Source: Phytopythium helicoides
Lineage: Eukaryota; Oomycota; Peronosporomycetes; Pythiales; Pythiaceae
Reading direction: 5' to 3'
DNA: 64,000 bases
Assembly (NCBI GenBank): GCA_024867545.1
Contig: JANFNE010000003.1
Span: 124,001-188,000 of the forward strand
A program made the position numbers and the translations under genes. The notes below the pieces were generated by a model, which did not search any database, was not told the origin of the DNA, and saw nothing but the letters and a program-made list of their open reading frames with translations. Shown here one piece after another: positions 1 to 8,616 of this stretch (its first letter is position 1; every line of letters starts with the position of its first letter).

Positions 1-161
1 ACTTTGAGAGGTCCTTCCTGCGACCTTCCTAGAAGGGATTGCCGAAGTTGCGCTGAGCACTTCGTGAACCCTGCTCTAGAAGAGGATTGACAAAGAGGCT
101 TTCGCCCTTTGTGCACTTCCTTTCAAGACTCTCCCTGTCTATTGCGCAGACAGCAGAAGGG

Positions 162-1205
162 ATGGAGACTCCGACGAGTGTGCTGCACGAAGACCAAGTG
201 ACGCTGACGAATGAGCAGTTTCCTCATTTGTCCGGTCATGAGTGGGCAGCCCTCGAGCGGATGAGCGCAGTCATCGGTGAGGCAGCTGTGATCACACTGT
301 TGAGATCAGCCTCTCCGGATGAGCAGCGAAGCGCGGCAGTGAGCTTCATGCACCATGAGGTCATGGACTCTCGTCGACAGCCCGCAACTCCTGTCTCGAC
401 GATGAGAGTAACGCCTCTGAAGCTCGACATCTCCCCGTATCGCGGCGGAGAGAACGAACCTCTGGCGAGATGGTTCGTTGAGTTGGATGCAGCGGTAACT
501 GCAAGACAGCTCCGGGACCCGACACAGCAAGTGTTGTTCGCAATGTCCAACCTTGCGGGTCGAGCGAAGAGTTGGGCGTATGGGAAGCGTTTGGCGGAGC
601 CAACATGCTTCTACAACCTCGACGACTTCAAGCAAGAGTTGAAGCGCGCGTTCGAGCCTCCGCAGAGCGAGTTCCGTGCTCGTGCCGAGTTTCTCAAGCT
701 TCGACAAGGACGCCAAGACCTCCACTCGTATGCACAACGCGCACGATATCTCGTGTCGTGCATAGTGGATCAGCCGATCGACATGGCAACACAAGTTGTC
801 ACATTCATGGCCGGTCTGGACGATGGACCAATCCGGAACCAACTGTTCCGCGAATACCCGACGACGCTGGATCAAGCCATCGAGAGAGCGATGCAAGAAG
901 AATTCAGCATCAAGCAAGCCAAGTTCGGTGGACCAGTTCCACGTCAAGTCCGCGTGACATCGTCGGCTAACAATGGACCAGAGCCGATGGATCTGTCGTA
1001 TGTCCAACATACCGACAACAAGCGTCCTCGCAACGATGGGAAATGTTTCCGTTGCGGGAAGCCGGGTCATATCGCTCGAAACTGCAAGATGTCCTTGCCG
1101 AATCGGCAAGAGACACAAGGATCGCGTTCGAACCAGAACAGCAACCGAAATTTCGGCCGCCGGTTCGACCGTTCCCAAGGGTCAAAAAACGGGAACGACC
1201 AGTAG
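162..1205 (+). CDS. gag: Gag polyprotein of Ty3/gypsy element
   Basis: This is a 347-residue capsid/nucleocapsid protein from the first in-frame ATG. The middle part is a retrotransposon gag domain (about residues 85-240, with a PYRGGENEP-W-FVELD region and an RAEFLKLRQG stretch). Near the C terminus is one CCHC zinc knuckle, CFRCGKPGHIARNC, which in this family binds the element RNA. The frame is open upstream to 87 but has only a TTG there. The gene overlaps pol by 163 bases. The stop codon (1203-1205) lies inside the stem that follows the frameshift heptamer. Confidence 0.92.
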   Translation: METPTSVLHEDQVTLTNEQFPHLSGHEWAALERMSAVIGEAAVITLLRSASPDEQRSAAVSFMHHEVMDSRRQPATPVSTMRVTPLKLDISPYRGGENEPLARWFVELDAAVTARQLRDPTQQVLFAMSNLAGRAKSWAYGKRLAEPTCFYNLDDFKQELKRAFEPPQSEFRARAEFLKLRQGRQDLHSYAQRARYLVSCIVDQPIDMATQVVTFMAGLDDGPIRNQLFREYPTTLDQAIERAMQEEFSIKQAKFGGPVPRQVRVTSSANNGPEPMDLSYVQHTDNKRPRNDGKCFRCGKPGHIARNCKMSLPNRQETQGSRSNQNSNRNFGRRFDRSQGSKNGNDQ

Positions 1206-4200
1206 GGGCGGGGCTCCCTACTGGGCCCGACAAGAGGACTGTGAATGTTGTGGAGACACAGGACTCTGGCCCCGATGTGCATGAGGCACGTGCAGTTTCC
1301 ACGAGGAGTGATGGAAGTGTCAGTCAGAGCACTGCTCTGATCATGCTCAAAGTTCATGTAGATGGTATTGAAACGCCTCTACGTGCTTTGGTTGACACTG
1401 GAGCGTCGAATAATTTTGTTCGAGCGAAAGTCGTGATCGGGAGTGACAAGACTCCTCACGATGCGACGAAAGATATGGTTGTTCGGTTGGCCAATGGGTC
1501 GACTGTGAAGATGCCTAAGCGAACCGTGCGCTTGGCAATCGAGTTTGAAGATTTCCGAGGCGAGGATGAGTTCATTCTCCTCGATCTTGATGACAAGTTT
1601 GACATCATCCTGGGCATGCCATGGTTGAAGCGTTACCAACCTCGCATTGACTGGATGAAGATGAAGATTTCCGTCGACAAGAGTGTCAACGAAGACCTGG
1701 GCTGCGTTGCAGCAGGTGAAGTGATTTGGGCGTATGCGTCTGTGGAAGATGCGTCGAATGGGACTCAGGAGTGCGATGGCCCCTCAATCCCACAAGACAA
1801 GCCCGAGACGACAACTGGAGGTGGAGCAGTCAGGCGCCAGAAAAAGACTGTCTCCTTTGCCATTGGTGACGAGAAAGCTCGTCATGGCGTGAAGTGTGAA
1901 GATCCTTCCCAAGATATGAAGAAACCCGACGAAGAGAGTTTTCCGTCGTCAAGCATCCCTGATCAAGATGCGAGTCAAGGCGATGAAGGTGGTGACCCAC
2001 AGAGAGGCATCACAAGCAGTTATGCGAACGTCGTGGTCTACGGTGAAGATGGTGACGTCGATGTGTTCCGTCACGAGAAGATTGAAAATCCTCCAAGTTC
2101 AGTCGAAGATTTGGTTTCCTTGCCCGTGATGAGCAAGAAGGCGCTTATGCGTAGCCTGGCGAAAGGCGAAATTTCGCAGCTTTGTGCGATTGTTGAGGCA
2201 ATCGACGAAGACCTCGTCAACACAGCATCAAGTCTGGATGCTGAAGTGTTGCACGAGAAGACACGGAAGGAAAGGTTCGAGGAGCAGTCATGGGATGCCC
2301 TCAAGGAGAACCCCGTGTATGAGCTTGTCCGGGAGTTTGAGGACATATTCCCCGACAAGGTGCCGGACGAACTGCCGTTCGATAGAGGCATTCGTCATGA
2401 GATTGATGTACTTCCTGGCACGAAGTACTGTAGCACTAGACAGTGGCCGTTGCCAAAGGAACAAGTCGATGCGATCGACGAGTTCTTTGCACAACGCGCA
2501 AAGGCTGGTCATGTGCGAGAGAGCAAGTCCCCGCACTGCAGTCCCACTTTCTGTGTGAAGAAGGCGACTGGCGGATGGCGCATCGTTCATGCTTTCAACA
2601 AGCTGAACGACGCTACCATTCCCGCTCAGACTCCGGTTCCACGCAAGGACATGATCCTTGATGGAATGGTTGGCAGCACCGTTTTCAGTGCGATCGATCT
2701 GAAGGATGGGTTCTATCAGCTTCGAATGCGCGAAAGCGATGTCCCACTAACCGCAGTGAGTACCCCGAGTGGTATGCTGCGGGAATGGTTAGTGATGCCA
2801 CAAGGACTGAAGAATGCACCTGCGACTTTCAATCGCATGGTCACGAATGTTCTTCGTCCTTTGCGAACATTTGCACCAAGTTACTTTGACGATATATTCG
2901 TTCATAGTAAGGCCGTGGACGGAAGATCTGATGTTGATGTTCATCTTGGTCATCTTCGTCAAGTATTCCAGGTCATGCGTGAGAACAAGCTCTACGCAAA
3001 CTTGAAGAAGTGCGTGTTCTTTGCCCCTGAGATTCCTGTTCTCGGTTGCTTTGTGGGAAAGAACGGTGTTCGAGTCGATCCGGAGAAGGTCAAAGCTATT
3101 GACGATTGGCCCGTGCCTCAGAATGTCAAACAGCTACGACAGTGGTTGGGTCTGGCCAACTACTTGCACAAGTACACGCGCAATTATGCAGCGTTAGTGC
3201 AGCCTCTCACACAACTGTTGAAGAAAGACGTTGAGTGGAAGTGGTCTGAAGATCACCAAGCGGCGTTCGAAGAGGTCAAGAGGAGTCTTCGTGAAGCTCC
3301 TGTGCTGGCTCTTCCGAACCACGACAAGCCTTTCCACGTCGTCTGTGATGCAAGCGACTATGCCATCGGTTGCGCATTGATGCAACACGATGATGAGGGC
3401 CGAGAGCGAGTAGTGTCGTATCAATCACGACAACTCCGACCTGCAGAACGGAACTACCCAGTTCATGACAAGGAACTTCTTGCGATGAAGTATGCCTTAG
3501 TCAAGTTCCGTGTATACTTGCTTGGCGAGGAGCGCTTTGCGATCTACACAGATCATGCGTCGCTGCGAACAGCGGTAAAGACTCCTCACTTGTCCCAAAG
3601 GATGGCTAGGTGGCTCTCCTTCTTTGCGGAGCACAACTTTGTTGTGCACTATAAGCCAGGCAAGACGAACATCCTAGCCGACGCCTTGTCAAGACGTCCG
3701 GACTATGATCCCAAGTCCAAGAACGAGGATCCGGACGAAGCGTGTCGACTCTGCGAAGATGTTCAAGCGATCGCAGTTCAAGCTTCGACTTCAGTGCGCG
3801 AAGACATCATCGAGGGATACAAGTCTGACGAGACCTGTCAGGACTTGCTCAAGTATTTCAAGAATCCCTCTGACAAGGCACTGCAAGGTCTCCCAGCACG
3901 AACAAGATCGCGCGTTCACCGCTTTCGAGTACACAATGGGTTGTTGTACTACGCGGTTGAAGATGGGGACACAGAACGAGTTGTTGTTCCCAACGATGAA
4001 GGTGTGCGTCATCGACTCTTGTATGAGTATCATGACAGCCCTTCGGGTGGTCATCTCGGACGAGAGAAGACATTTCTCAGTCTTTCCCGAGATTACTACT
4101 GGCCACACATGTACAAGTGGGTTCGCAAGTATGTGAAGACCTGTGAGATCTGCCAGCGAGTGAAGCCTTCAGGCTCCACGCAGGCCCCACTTCGTTCATT

Positions 4201-5920
4201 GCCTGTCCCCCAGGACAGTTGGAGGTCCGTGAGCATGGATTTTATATTCGGACTTCCACGAGACAAGCACCGCAGGAATGGGATCCTGGTGTTTGTGGAC
4301 CGATTCAGCAAGATGGTCCATCTTGCTCCTGTTTCGGACAAGATCTCAGCCGAGAAGACAGCCAAGGTCTTTTTGGATGTGGTATTCCGTTTGCACGGTT
4401 TGCCAACTGAGATCGTGTCAGACCGTGACACCCGCTTCACATCCAAGTTTTGGCGCGCATTGTTTAAATTGTTGGGCACCAAGCTGTCCATGTCAACAGC
4501 GGCGCACCCTGAAACGGACGGTCAAACGGAACGAGTGAATCGTGTCCTTGAAGACGTACTGCGTAGTTACGCTACGTCATTTAGAGAGTGGAGTGAATTT
4601 CTCCCTCTCTGCGAGTTTGCGTTGAACAATTCCACGCATGTCTCGACGGGTCACTCCCCATTCTATGTGAACTACGGTCTCCATCCGAGAGTACCAGCGT
4701 CACTAGTGGGGAAGGTCTCTACCTTAAGTGGGGGAGGGACTACGGCGAATGACAATACGCCGCAGTCAGATGATGACCTGAATGCTGCCATCGAGTTCAA
4801 TGCCAATTTTGAATCGATGAAACCGTTAGATAAACTAACTGGTCGCGAGAAGCAGCTAGTCGATGACTTTGTCGTGCGGAGACAAGCCGTTGTGAGGTTT
4901 GTTCGAGACGCAATCGCACAGGCTCAGGATCTGCAAAAGCAAAACGCAGACAAGAGTGGAAGGAAGAACAAGCAATCTTTCAAGGTCAATGATCTTGTAT
5001 TGCTTAGTTCGGCGAACCTGCCTGAATATGCAGTGTCCAACCTGGGAAGTTCAAAACTTTTGCCAAGGTTCATTGGACCGTTCACGGTGGTGAAATGCAA
5101 TGGTGATGCCTACACACTAGACATCCCAACGAGCATGCGTCTGCACCCAACGTTTTACGTGGGCAGACTAAAGCCTTACCTTCCAAGTGGGTCCGCAAAC
5201 CCTAGTGAGCCTTGCGCGAGTGATCCATACGATCATGAAGTTGCTCCATTTGGTGGCGAAGAGTCTTCAACTCATCGTCTTGGAGCATCTTCTCGGCATA
5301 GAGGCGCTGAAGCACATCGAAGGACTCCTCCTTCACTGCTTCCAACGCAAGAAGGCGAGATTGGTACTCCTTACGAAGTACCTCGAGTGCAGTTCCTGCC
5401 TCCTCCACAGAGAGAAGCAGACGCTCATGGAATGCCTCTCGAGCCTTCTGAGTCTTCTGGAGTCGCTCAAGTTCGGCCTGAACTTGCTCGAACCGTTGCT
5501 CAAAACGGGACTCCAATGCCGAACGCTGGGCTGGACCATCGGACAGCGAGTCAAGTATTGACTCCTGCTCCTTCAGCTGGTCCTCGAGGCTGTCGCACCG
5601 GTCAGCGAGAACCGCGTCGCGAACTTCCAGTGCCTCGATCTGCGCACGATGAGCACTCTTCCACTTCCAGAGCCGCTCGATCGTTTTCGCGTTCAGCCCC
5701 ACCTCCTCTGATCGATCATCAGGGAGAGCATCGATGGATCGTGGAGTCGATTGTTGGTCACGAGGAGCGACAGACTCATGGGAAGAAGCGGTTGACTCGT
5801 CAACGCTTCTATCGAGTTCGGTGGCGCGGCTACCCACCGAGTTCGGACACGTGGGAACCGAGACAGACCCTTGAGTCTGATATTCCCGACGTGGTCCGCA
5901 GCTACGAGGCAAGCTTGTAG
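1043..5920 (+). CDS. pol: Pol polyprotein: protease, RT, RNase H, integrase, chromodomain
   Basis: This is an open frame of 1625 codons, probably made as a gag-pol fusion by -1 frameshifting at 1184-1190, so the ATG at 1043 need not be used. In order: aspartic protease with LVDTGAS near residue 118; reverse transcriptase with the active-site box YFDD near 614; RNase H (CDAS, YTDH) about 755-870; integrase with an HHCC zinc finger about 995-1040 and catalytic Asp near 1064, Asp near 1127 and Glu near 1163; a basic linker; and a chromodomain at about 1562-1625 (RVRWRGYPPSSDTWEP). No stop or frameshift is seen. In related elements the chromodomain directs integration to marked chromatin. The last 719 bases are overlapped by a long antisense ORF. 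Confidence 0.95.
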   Translation: MFPLREAGSYRSKLQDVLAESARDTRIAFEPEQQPKFRPPVRPFPRVKKRERPVGAGLPTGPDKRTVNVVETQDSGPDVHEARAVSTRSDGSVSQSTALIMLKVHVDGIETPLRALVDTGASNNFVRAKVVIGSDKTPHDATKDMVVRLANGSTVKMPKRTVRLAIEFEDFRGEDEFILLDLDDKFDIILGMPWLKRYQPRIDWMKMKISVDKSVNEDLGCVAAGEVIWAYASVEDASNGTQECDGPSIPQDKPETTTGGGAVRRQKKTVSFAIGDEKARHGVKCEDPSQDMKKPDEESFPSSSIPDQDASQGDEGGDPQRGITSSYANVVVYGEDGDVDVFRHEKIENPPSSVEDLVSLPVMSKKALMRSLAKGEISQLCAIVEAIDEDLVNTASSLDAEVLHEKTRKERFEEQSWDALKENPVYELVREFEDIFPDKVPDELPFDRGIRHEIDVLPGTKYCSTRQWPLPKEQVDAIDEFFAQRAKAGHVRESKSPHCSPTFCVKKATGGWRIVHAFNKLNDATIPAQTPVPRKDMILDGMVGSTVFSAIDLKDGFYQLRMRESDVPLTAVSTPSGMLREWLVMPQGLKNAPATFNRMVTNVLRPLRTFAPSYFDDIFVHSKAVDGRSDVDVHLGHLRQVFQVMRENKLYANLKKCVFFAPEIPVLGCFVGKNGVRVDPEKVKAIDDWPVPQNVKQLRQWLGLANYLHKYTRNYAALVQPLTQLLKKDVEWKWSEDHQAAFEEVKRSLREAPVLALPNHDKPFHVVCDASDYAIGCALMQHDDEGRERVVSYQSRQLRPAERNYPVHDKELLAMKYALVKFRVYLLGEERFAIYTDHASLRTAVKTPHLSQRMARWLSFFAEHNFVVHYKPGKTNILADALSRRPDYDPKSKNEDPDEACRLCEDVQAIAVQASTSVREDIIEGYKSDETCQDLLKYFKNPSDKALQGLPARTRSRVHRFRVHNGLLYYAVEDGDTERVVVPNDEGVRHRLLYEYHDSPSGGHLGREKTFLSLSRDYYWPHMYKWVRKYVKTCEICQRVKPSGSTQAPLRSLPVPQDSWRSVSMDFIFGLPRDKHRRNGILVFVDRFSKMVHLAPVSDKISAEKTAKVFLDVVFRLHGLPTEIVSDRDTRFTSKFWRALFKLLGTKLSMSTAAHPETDGQTERVNRVLEDVLRSYATSFREWSEFLPLCEFALNNSTHVSTGHSPFYVNYGLHPRVPASLVGKVSTLSGGGTTANDNTPQSDDDLNAAIEFNANFESMKPLDKLTGREKQLVDDFVVRRQAVVRFVRDAIAQAQDLQKQNADKSGRKNKQSFKVNDLVLLSSANLPEYAVSNLGSSKLLPRFIGPFTVVKCNGDAYTLDIPTSMRLHPTFYVGRLKPYLPSGSANPSEPCASDPYDHEVAPFGGEESSTHRLGASSRHRGAEAHRRTPPSLLPTQEGEIGTPYEVPRVQFLPPPQREADAHGMPLEPSESSGVAQVRPELARTVAQNGTPMPNAGLDHRTASQVLTPAPSAGPRGCRTGQREPRRELPVPRSAHDEHSSTSRAARSFSRSAPPPLIDHQGEHRWIVESIVGHEERQTHGKKRLTRQRFYRVRWRGYPPSSDTWEPRQTLESDIPDVVRSYEASL
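1184..1224 (+). promoter_or_regulatory. Programmed -1 ribosomal frameshift signal (gag to pol)
   Basis: The heptamer A AAA AAC occupies 1184-1190. In the gag frame it reads xxA AAA AAC, the exact X XXY YYZ register needed for simultaneous slippage, and pol is in the -1 frame. After an 8-base spacer comes a perfect 9-bp inverted repeat: CCAGTAGGG at 1199-1207 and CCCTACTGG at 1216-1224, with an 8-base loop. Heptamer, spacer and stem are at standard distances. Function is inferred; the parts are seen directly. A downstream pseudoknot partner was not identified. Confidence 0.85.
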
Positions 5921-6236
5921 CGTCGCTGGAGACGCTACCGCGACGAAGGCCATGGGCTGCCTTGTCGTGACTTGGAGTCTTGCTGAGCAAGCGCTCCATC
6001 TTGCCCTCGTTCTCAAGGCGAACAAAGGCTCGCCAAGAGTCTGCCTTGGCTGTGATAGGTTGGTCCGGATCATCGCGGTTGTTGATCCGACGCCAACGGA
6101 AGAACCGCTCCTTATAGTACTCTGTGTCTCCCACCCGACGGCGGATGGAAGTCACATCGAAGAGTTCTGGAGCCCGGCGCTGGTGCTTGCGCACTGCGGG
6201 TTCTTCTAGAGATGCTTGGTCACTTGATCGCTTCAT
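5202..6236 (-). CDS. Antisense ORF of the retrotransposon; chromo-like N terminus and coiled coil
   Basis: This is a 344-codon ORF opening with ATG on the strand opposite pol. About 315 bases lie in the otherwise empty stretch between the pol stop and the polypurine tract; the remainder overlaps the pol linker and chromodomain. Residues about 26-90 have a chromodomain-like pattern (YYKERFFRWRR, then DSWRAFVRLENE), resembling but not copied from the pol chromodomain. Residues about 185-340 have heptad-like Leu/Glu/Arg/Gln composition of a long coiled coil. Antisense ORFs between integrase and 3' LTR are known in some plant Ty3/gypsy lineages. That this one is translated is inference; part of its openness could be a by-product of pol codon use. 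Confidence 0.5.
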   Translation of the reverse strand: MKRSSDQASLEEPAVRKHQRRAPELFDVTSIRRRVGDTEYYKERFFRWRRINNRDDPDQPITAKADSWRAFVRLENEGKMERLLSKTPSHDKAAHGLRRGSVSSDATSLPRSCGPRREYQTQGSVSVPTCPNSVGSRATELDRSVDESTASSHESVAPRDQQSTPRSIDALPDDRSEEVGLNAKTIERLWKWKSAHRAQIEALEVRDAVLADRCDSLEDQLKEQESILDSLSDGPAQRSALESRFEQRFEQVQAELERLQKTQKAREAFHERLLLSVEEAGTALEVLRKEYQSRLLALEAVKEESFDVLQRLYAEKMLQDDELKTLRHQMEQLHDRMDHSRKAH

Positions 6237-6290
6237 AGCGGTTTCGAAAGTGAGTCAAGCACCCCAAAGAGAGCGAGTGGTCGCTACTTT

Positions 6291-6300
6291 AAGGGGGGGA
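6291..6300 (+). other. Polypurine tract
   Basis: AAGGGGGGGA lies three bases before the 3' LTR terminus. This is the expected primer site for plus-strand DNA synthesis of an LTR element. Confidence 0.8.
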
Positions 6301-6303
6301 TGA

Positions 6304-6915
6304 TGTAATGGGCCCCATGTCCATTACATGACACAATCTGGTCACAGATTGGTGTCTGTGACAGTAGACTGGTGTCTGTGGCAGCAGACTGGTGTGAGAC
6401 ACACTCACGGGAGCAATCAATGATTGCGACCGCACGGAATGTTCTCGAAGCATTCTTGAGTGCTCTCTGCACACGTGTCTCTGTGCATGAAGATGGTTCC
6501 TGCTGGATTTCTCTCTAGTGACGAAGCCGACGTGTCATTGTGGGTACATGTTCGTGGTTTCAACCAATCACAACGTGCCACGTGGCGAGAGAGAGGTTCT
6601 TTGTTGAAGAACCCGAAGCTCAAGTTCAAGTTCAAGTTGGAGAACATTCTCCTGGCCCAAGCTTCAAGTTCAACCTGATTCAACCCAAGGTTTTATATTG
6701 CATTTGTAGGTTGATTGCATTTAACCCCATAGGACCCTAGTGGTTTTATGCTCGTAGGATTCAGGAACCATAAGCTTTTCAATTCAGTTGCAAATTTGCC
6801 GCCTTCACCTCAAGTCTCCTTCCTCCTCCCTCCAAGTCGGGAGAGACCAAGTCTTCCTCAAGCGCAAGCGTGTGTGCCGTGTTTTGGGGACTGTCGTGGA
6901 CAGCGCCCCATTACA
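6304..6915 (+). repeat. 3' long terminal repeat
   Basis: The LTR starts with TGTAATGGG and ends with CCCCATTACA, an inverted terminal match of about nine bases with TG...CA ends, giving about 612 bp. The start directly follows the polypurine tract. A TATA-like run (TTTTATATTG) is near 6692-6701 and may place the RNA start. The first 25 bases form an imperfect palindrome (TGTAATGG...CCATTACA). The 5' partner is outside the window, so the right end rests on the inverted termini alone. Confidence 0.7.
6341..6400 (+). repeat. Three tandem 20-bp units in the LTR U3 region
   Basis: Three consecutive 20-base units share the core GACTGGTGTCTGTG with a few changes (6341-6360, 6361-6380, 6381-6400). 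Their position near the 5' end of the LTR is where enhancer-type repeats of LTR elements sit. Regulatory function is inference. Confidence 0.6.
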
Positions 6916-7173
6916 AAACAGCTGTGATCTTCGTGATAGAGGCTTCGATCTTCGCCTACGCGCTCAGATCTTCGCTTCTGGGCTCGGATAATCGCCCCCA
7001 AGCCTAGTGCATGGGCTATCCAACCAGTACCACAAGTTACAAGCTCCAAGATCTACGCTTCTGATGTACAATCCACGCTTGCAGACGACGTCAGCAACGC
7101 TACAGGAACGTGCATACACTCACATCGCACTCTCTCCGCTCCGAATATCTACATAGGTCTTGTCCGAGCTGCA

Positions 7174-7712
7174 AATTTTGCCGGTGGTTCTTCGACAAGC
7201 GCTTTCGACCGATGGCGGTTCACGCGCTCTCAATTTAAGGAAAAGGGATTGATCCTTTGGCGAAGCGCATTGTACCGAAGGCGAGCAAGCAGGTCTGTAT
7301 TGCCTACGGCAATTGGAGCTGGCGAGATAGCAACAAAGGGCACCCGACTGGACCAGTGAACGGCTTTGCTGAGGTGCTGGCGAAGCGAGCGATGGTGCTT
7401 CCTATGGAGGAGTATTGTACCAGCTAGTTGTGCTTGTCCTTCCATCAGCCTCTCCTGGAAGCTCGTCTGTTGGCAACGGGAAGGATCAAGAAGAACAAGA
7501 AGGACGACGGCAAGAAGCCGACTGTGAAGACTTCCACAGCTCGAGAGGTCAACAAAAGAAAGAAGCAAGAAGAAAGGGAGCAAAACGCGACTGCGGCGAA
7601 GCGCAACCCGGCTCTGAAGAAGTCATTCTGGATCGTCATCAAGACGACTCGCAATGTCTTGCGCTGTGCAACCAGTTCTTGCAAGGCAACGTCCTGTAAC
7701 CTAGACAACTAG
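7174..7712 (+). pseudogene. Fanzor/TnpB-like nuclease relic (C-terminal RuvC and zinc-ribbon part)
   Basis: Read from 7251, the frame gives a C-terminal TnpB/Fanzor-like pattern: an AYGNWS strand, a KGHPTGPVNGF loop, LAKRAMVLPMEEYCTS, an in-frame TAG where Lys or Arg is expected (7421-7423), then LC..H. After a Lys-rich insert comes VLRCATSSCKATSCNLDN, which corresponds to the second zinc-ribbon half and the RDxNAA motif. An upstream stretch (FDRWRFTRSQFKEKG) continues in another frame, so there is a frameshift near 7245. The first CxxC pair and the RD motif are damaged. The family call rests on motif order only. Other DDE or RuvC transposase families are possible. Confidence 0.55.
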
Positions 7713-8190
7713 GCTGACAAACTCCTGGCTTTTAGTTGCAAAATCTTGTTCTGTACTTAGAAACAATTTTTGGTCAGAGGACCCACCGGTTCATCAACTC
7801 AAACTACTATCCTTTGCATTATAACCTCCAGATGTGGTGGATCGGCCTCCTTTAAATGGAGTAGAGGAAGAAACTTGTAATTGTCGACCCGAGCTCATGG
7901 CCACAATCATTAGAGACCTCGCCAGCCTACTGCGCGGTATGTGAGCGGGATTGGTACTAGACTTTGCCACATAGGTACTTCGACGAGGCGTTCAGCATTG
8001 CAGGGACCCATACTCTGAAGAAGAGAAAGCATCAGGTGAAGCTCGTATTCAAGCACGTCGCCGTGCGCGCTAACAGCCTTAGCTGAATCTGTTTGGTCTT
8101 CACTTGGATGCATTCCTGTGTTCGATGACAAAAATCCAGCCACAGGGAGGCTAAAAACAGTACTTTACTTTACAACTCCATGCAGGTCGT
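7713..8190. other. Non-coding stretch between the Fanzor-like relic and block A
   Basis: No convincing gene. A weak 77-codon antisense frame at 7910-8143 has no recognised features. This may be flank or the decayed end of the mobile gene. Confidence 0.4.
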
Positions 8191-8616
8191 TGTACGAGGC
8201 AAACAGTCGAATAGTCGAACCGGATCAGATCGTCCCTCATATATCACCAGTCCATTGAAGTCCAATTGCTGCTTGCCGAGTTTGCACAAAGCTGTGCAAT
8301 CAAAATCCACTCATTTGTAGATGTGGCGGCTCCAAACTTGACAGCCCCGAAGGAGCTGAAGATGTTGCTGAATGGCATGCAAATTGCACACCGGTACAGT
8401 ACGTAGCAGTCGGGGGTCATCGGGGATCGCAGATGGCACGCCGTGCATTGTATCGCTACGTCAGGGGAGCTCCATCGACGCTGCTTCACGCACCGACTCC
8501 GAGTTCCATTGCAAGGCTCCATCAAATCAAGCACAAACGCTACCTTCAAGACGCATGGCATTGCTCAATTTCCGCTCCATTGCACACATCATCCAGGAAA
8601 TTCCAAGTCACGAAGA

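Larger units (their letters stand above)
1..6915 (+). mobile_element. Ty3/gypsy LTR retrotransposon, chromodomain type, 5' end outside window
   Basis: The order is gag, then protease, reverse transcriptase, RNase H, integrase and a C-terminal chromodomain, then a polypurine tract and a 3' LTR. That order with a terminal chromodomain is the chromovirus type of Ty3/gypsy element. Both main reading frames are open over their full length, so the copy looks young. The 5' LTR and primer-binding site are not in the window: positions 1-161 are leader and do not match the 3' LTR. The right end is set by the LTR termini at 6304 and 6915. No target-site duplication can be tested because the left end is missing. 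Confidence 0.93.

Noticed and set aside
306..1178. 290-codon minus-strand frame opposite gag
   Set aside because: No domain or repeat, no ATG support by context, and fully inside gag, unlike the antisense ORF at the 3' end, which has its own non-overlapping part.
8443..8616. N-terminal extension of six-cysteine protein 1 upstream of 8617
   Set aside because: Open only because no stop occurs; first codon is GTG and the extension would hide the signal peptide.
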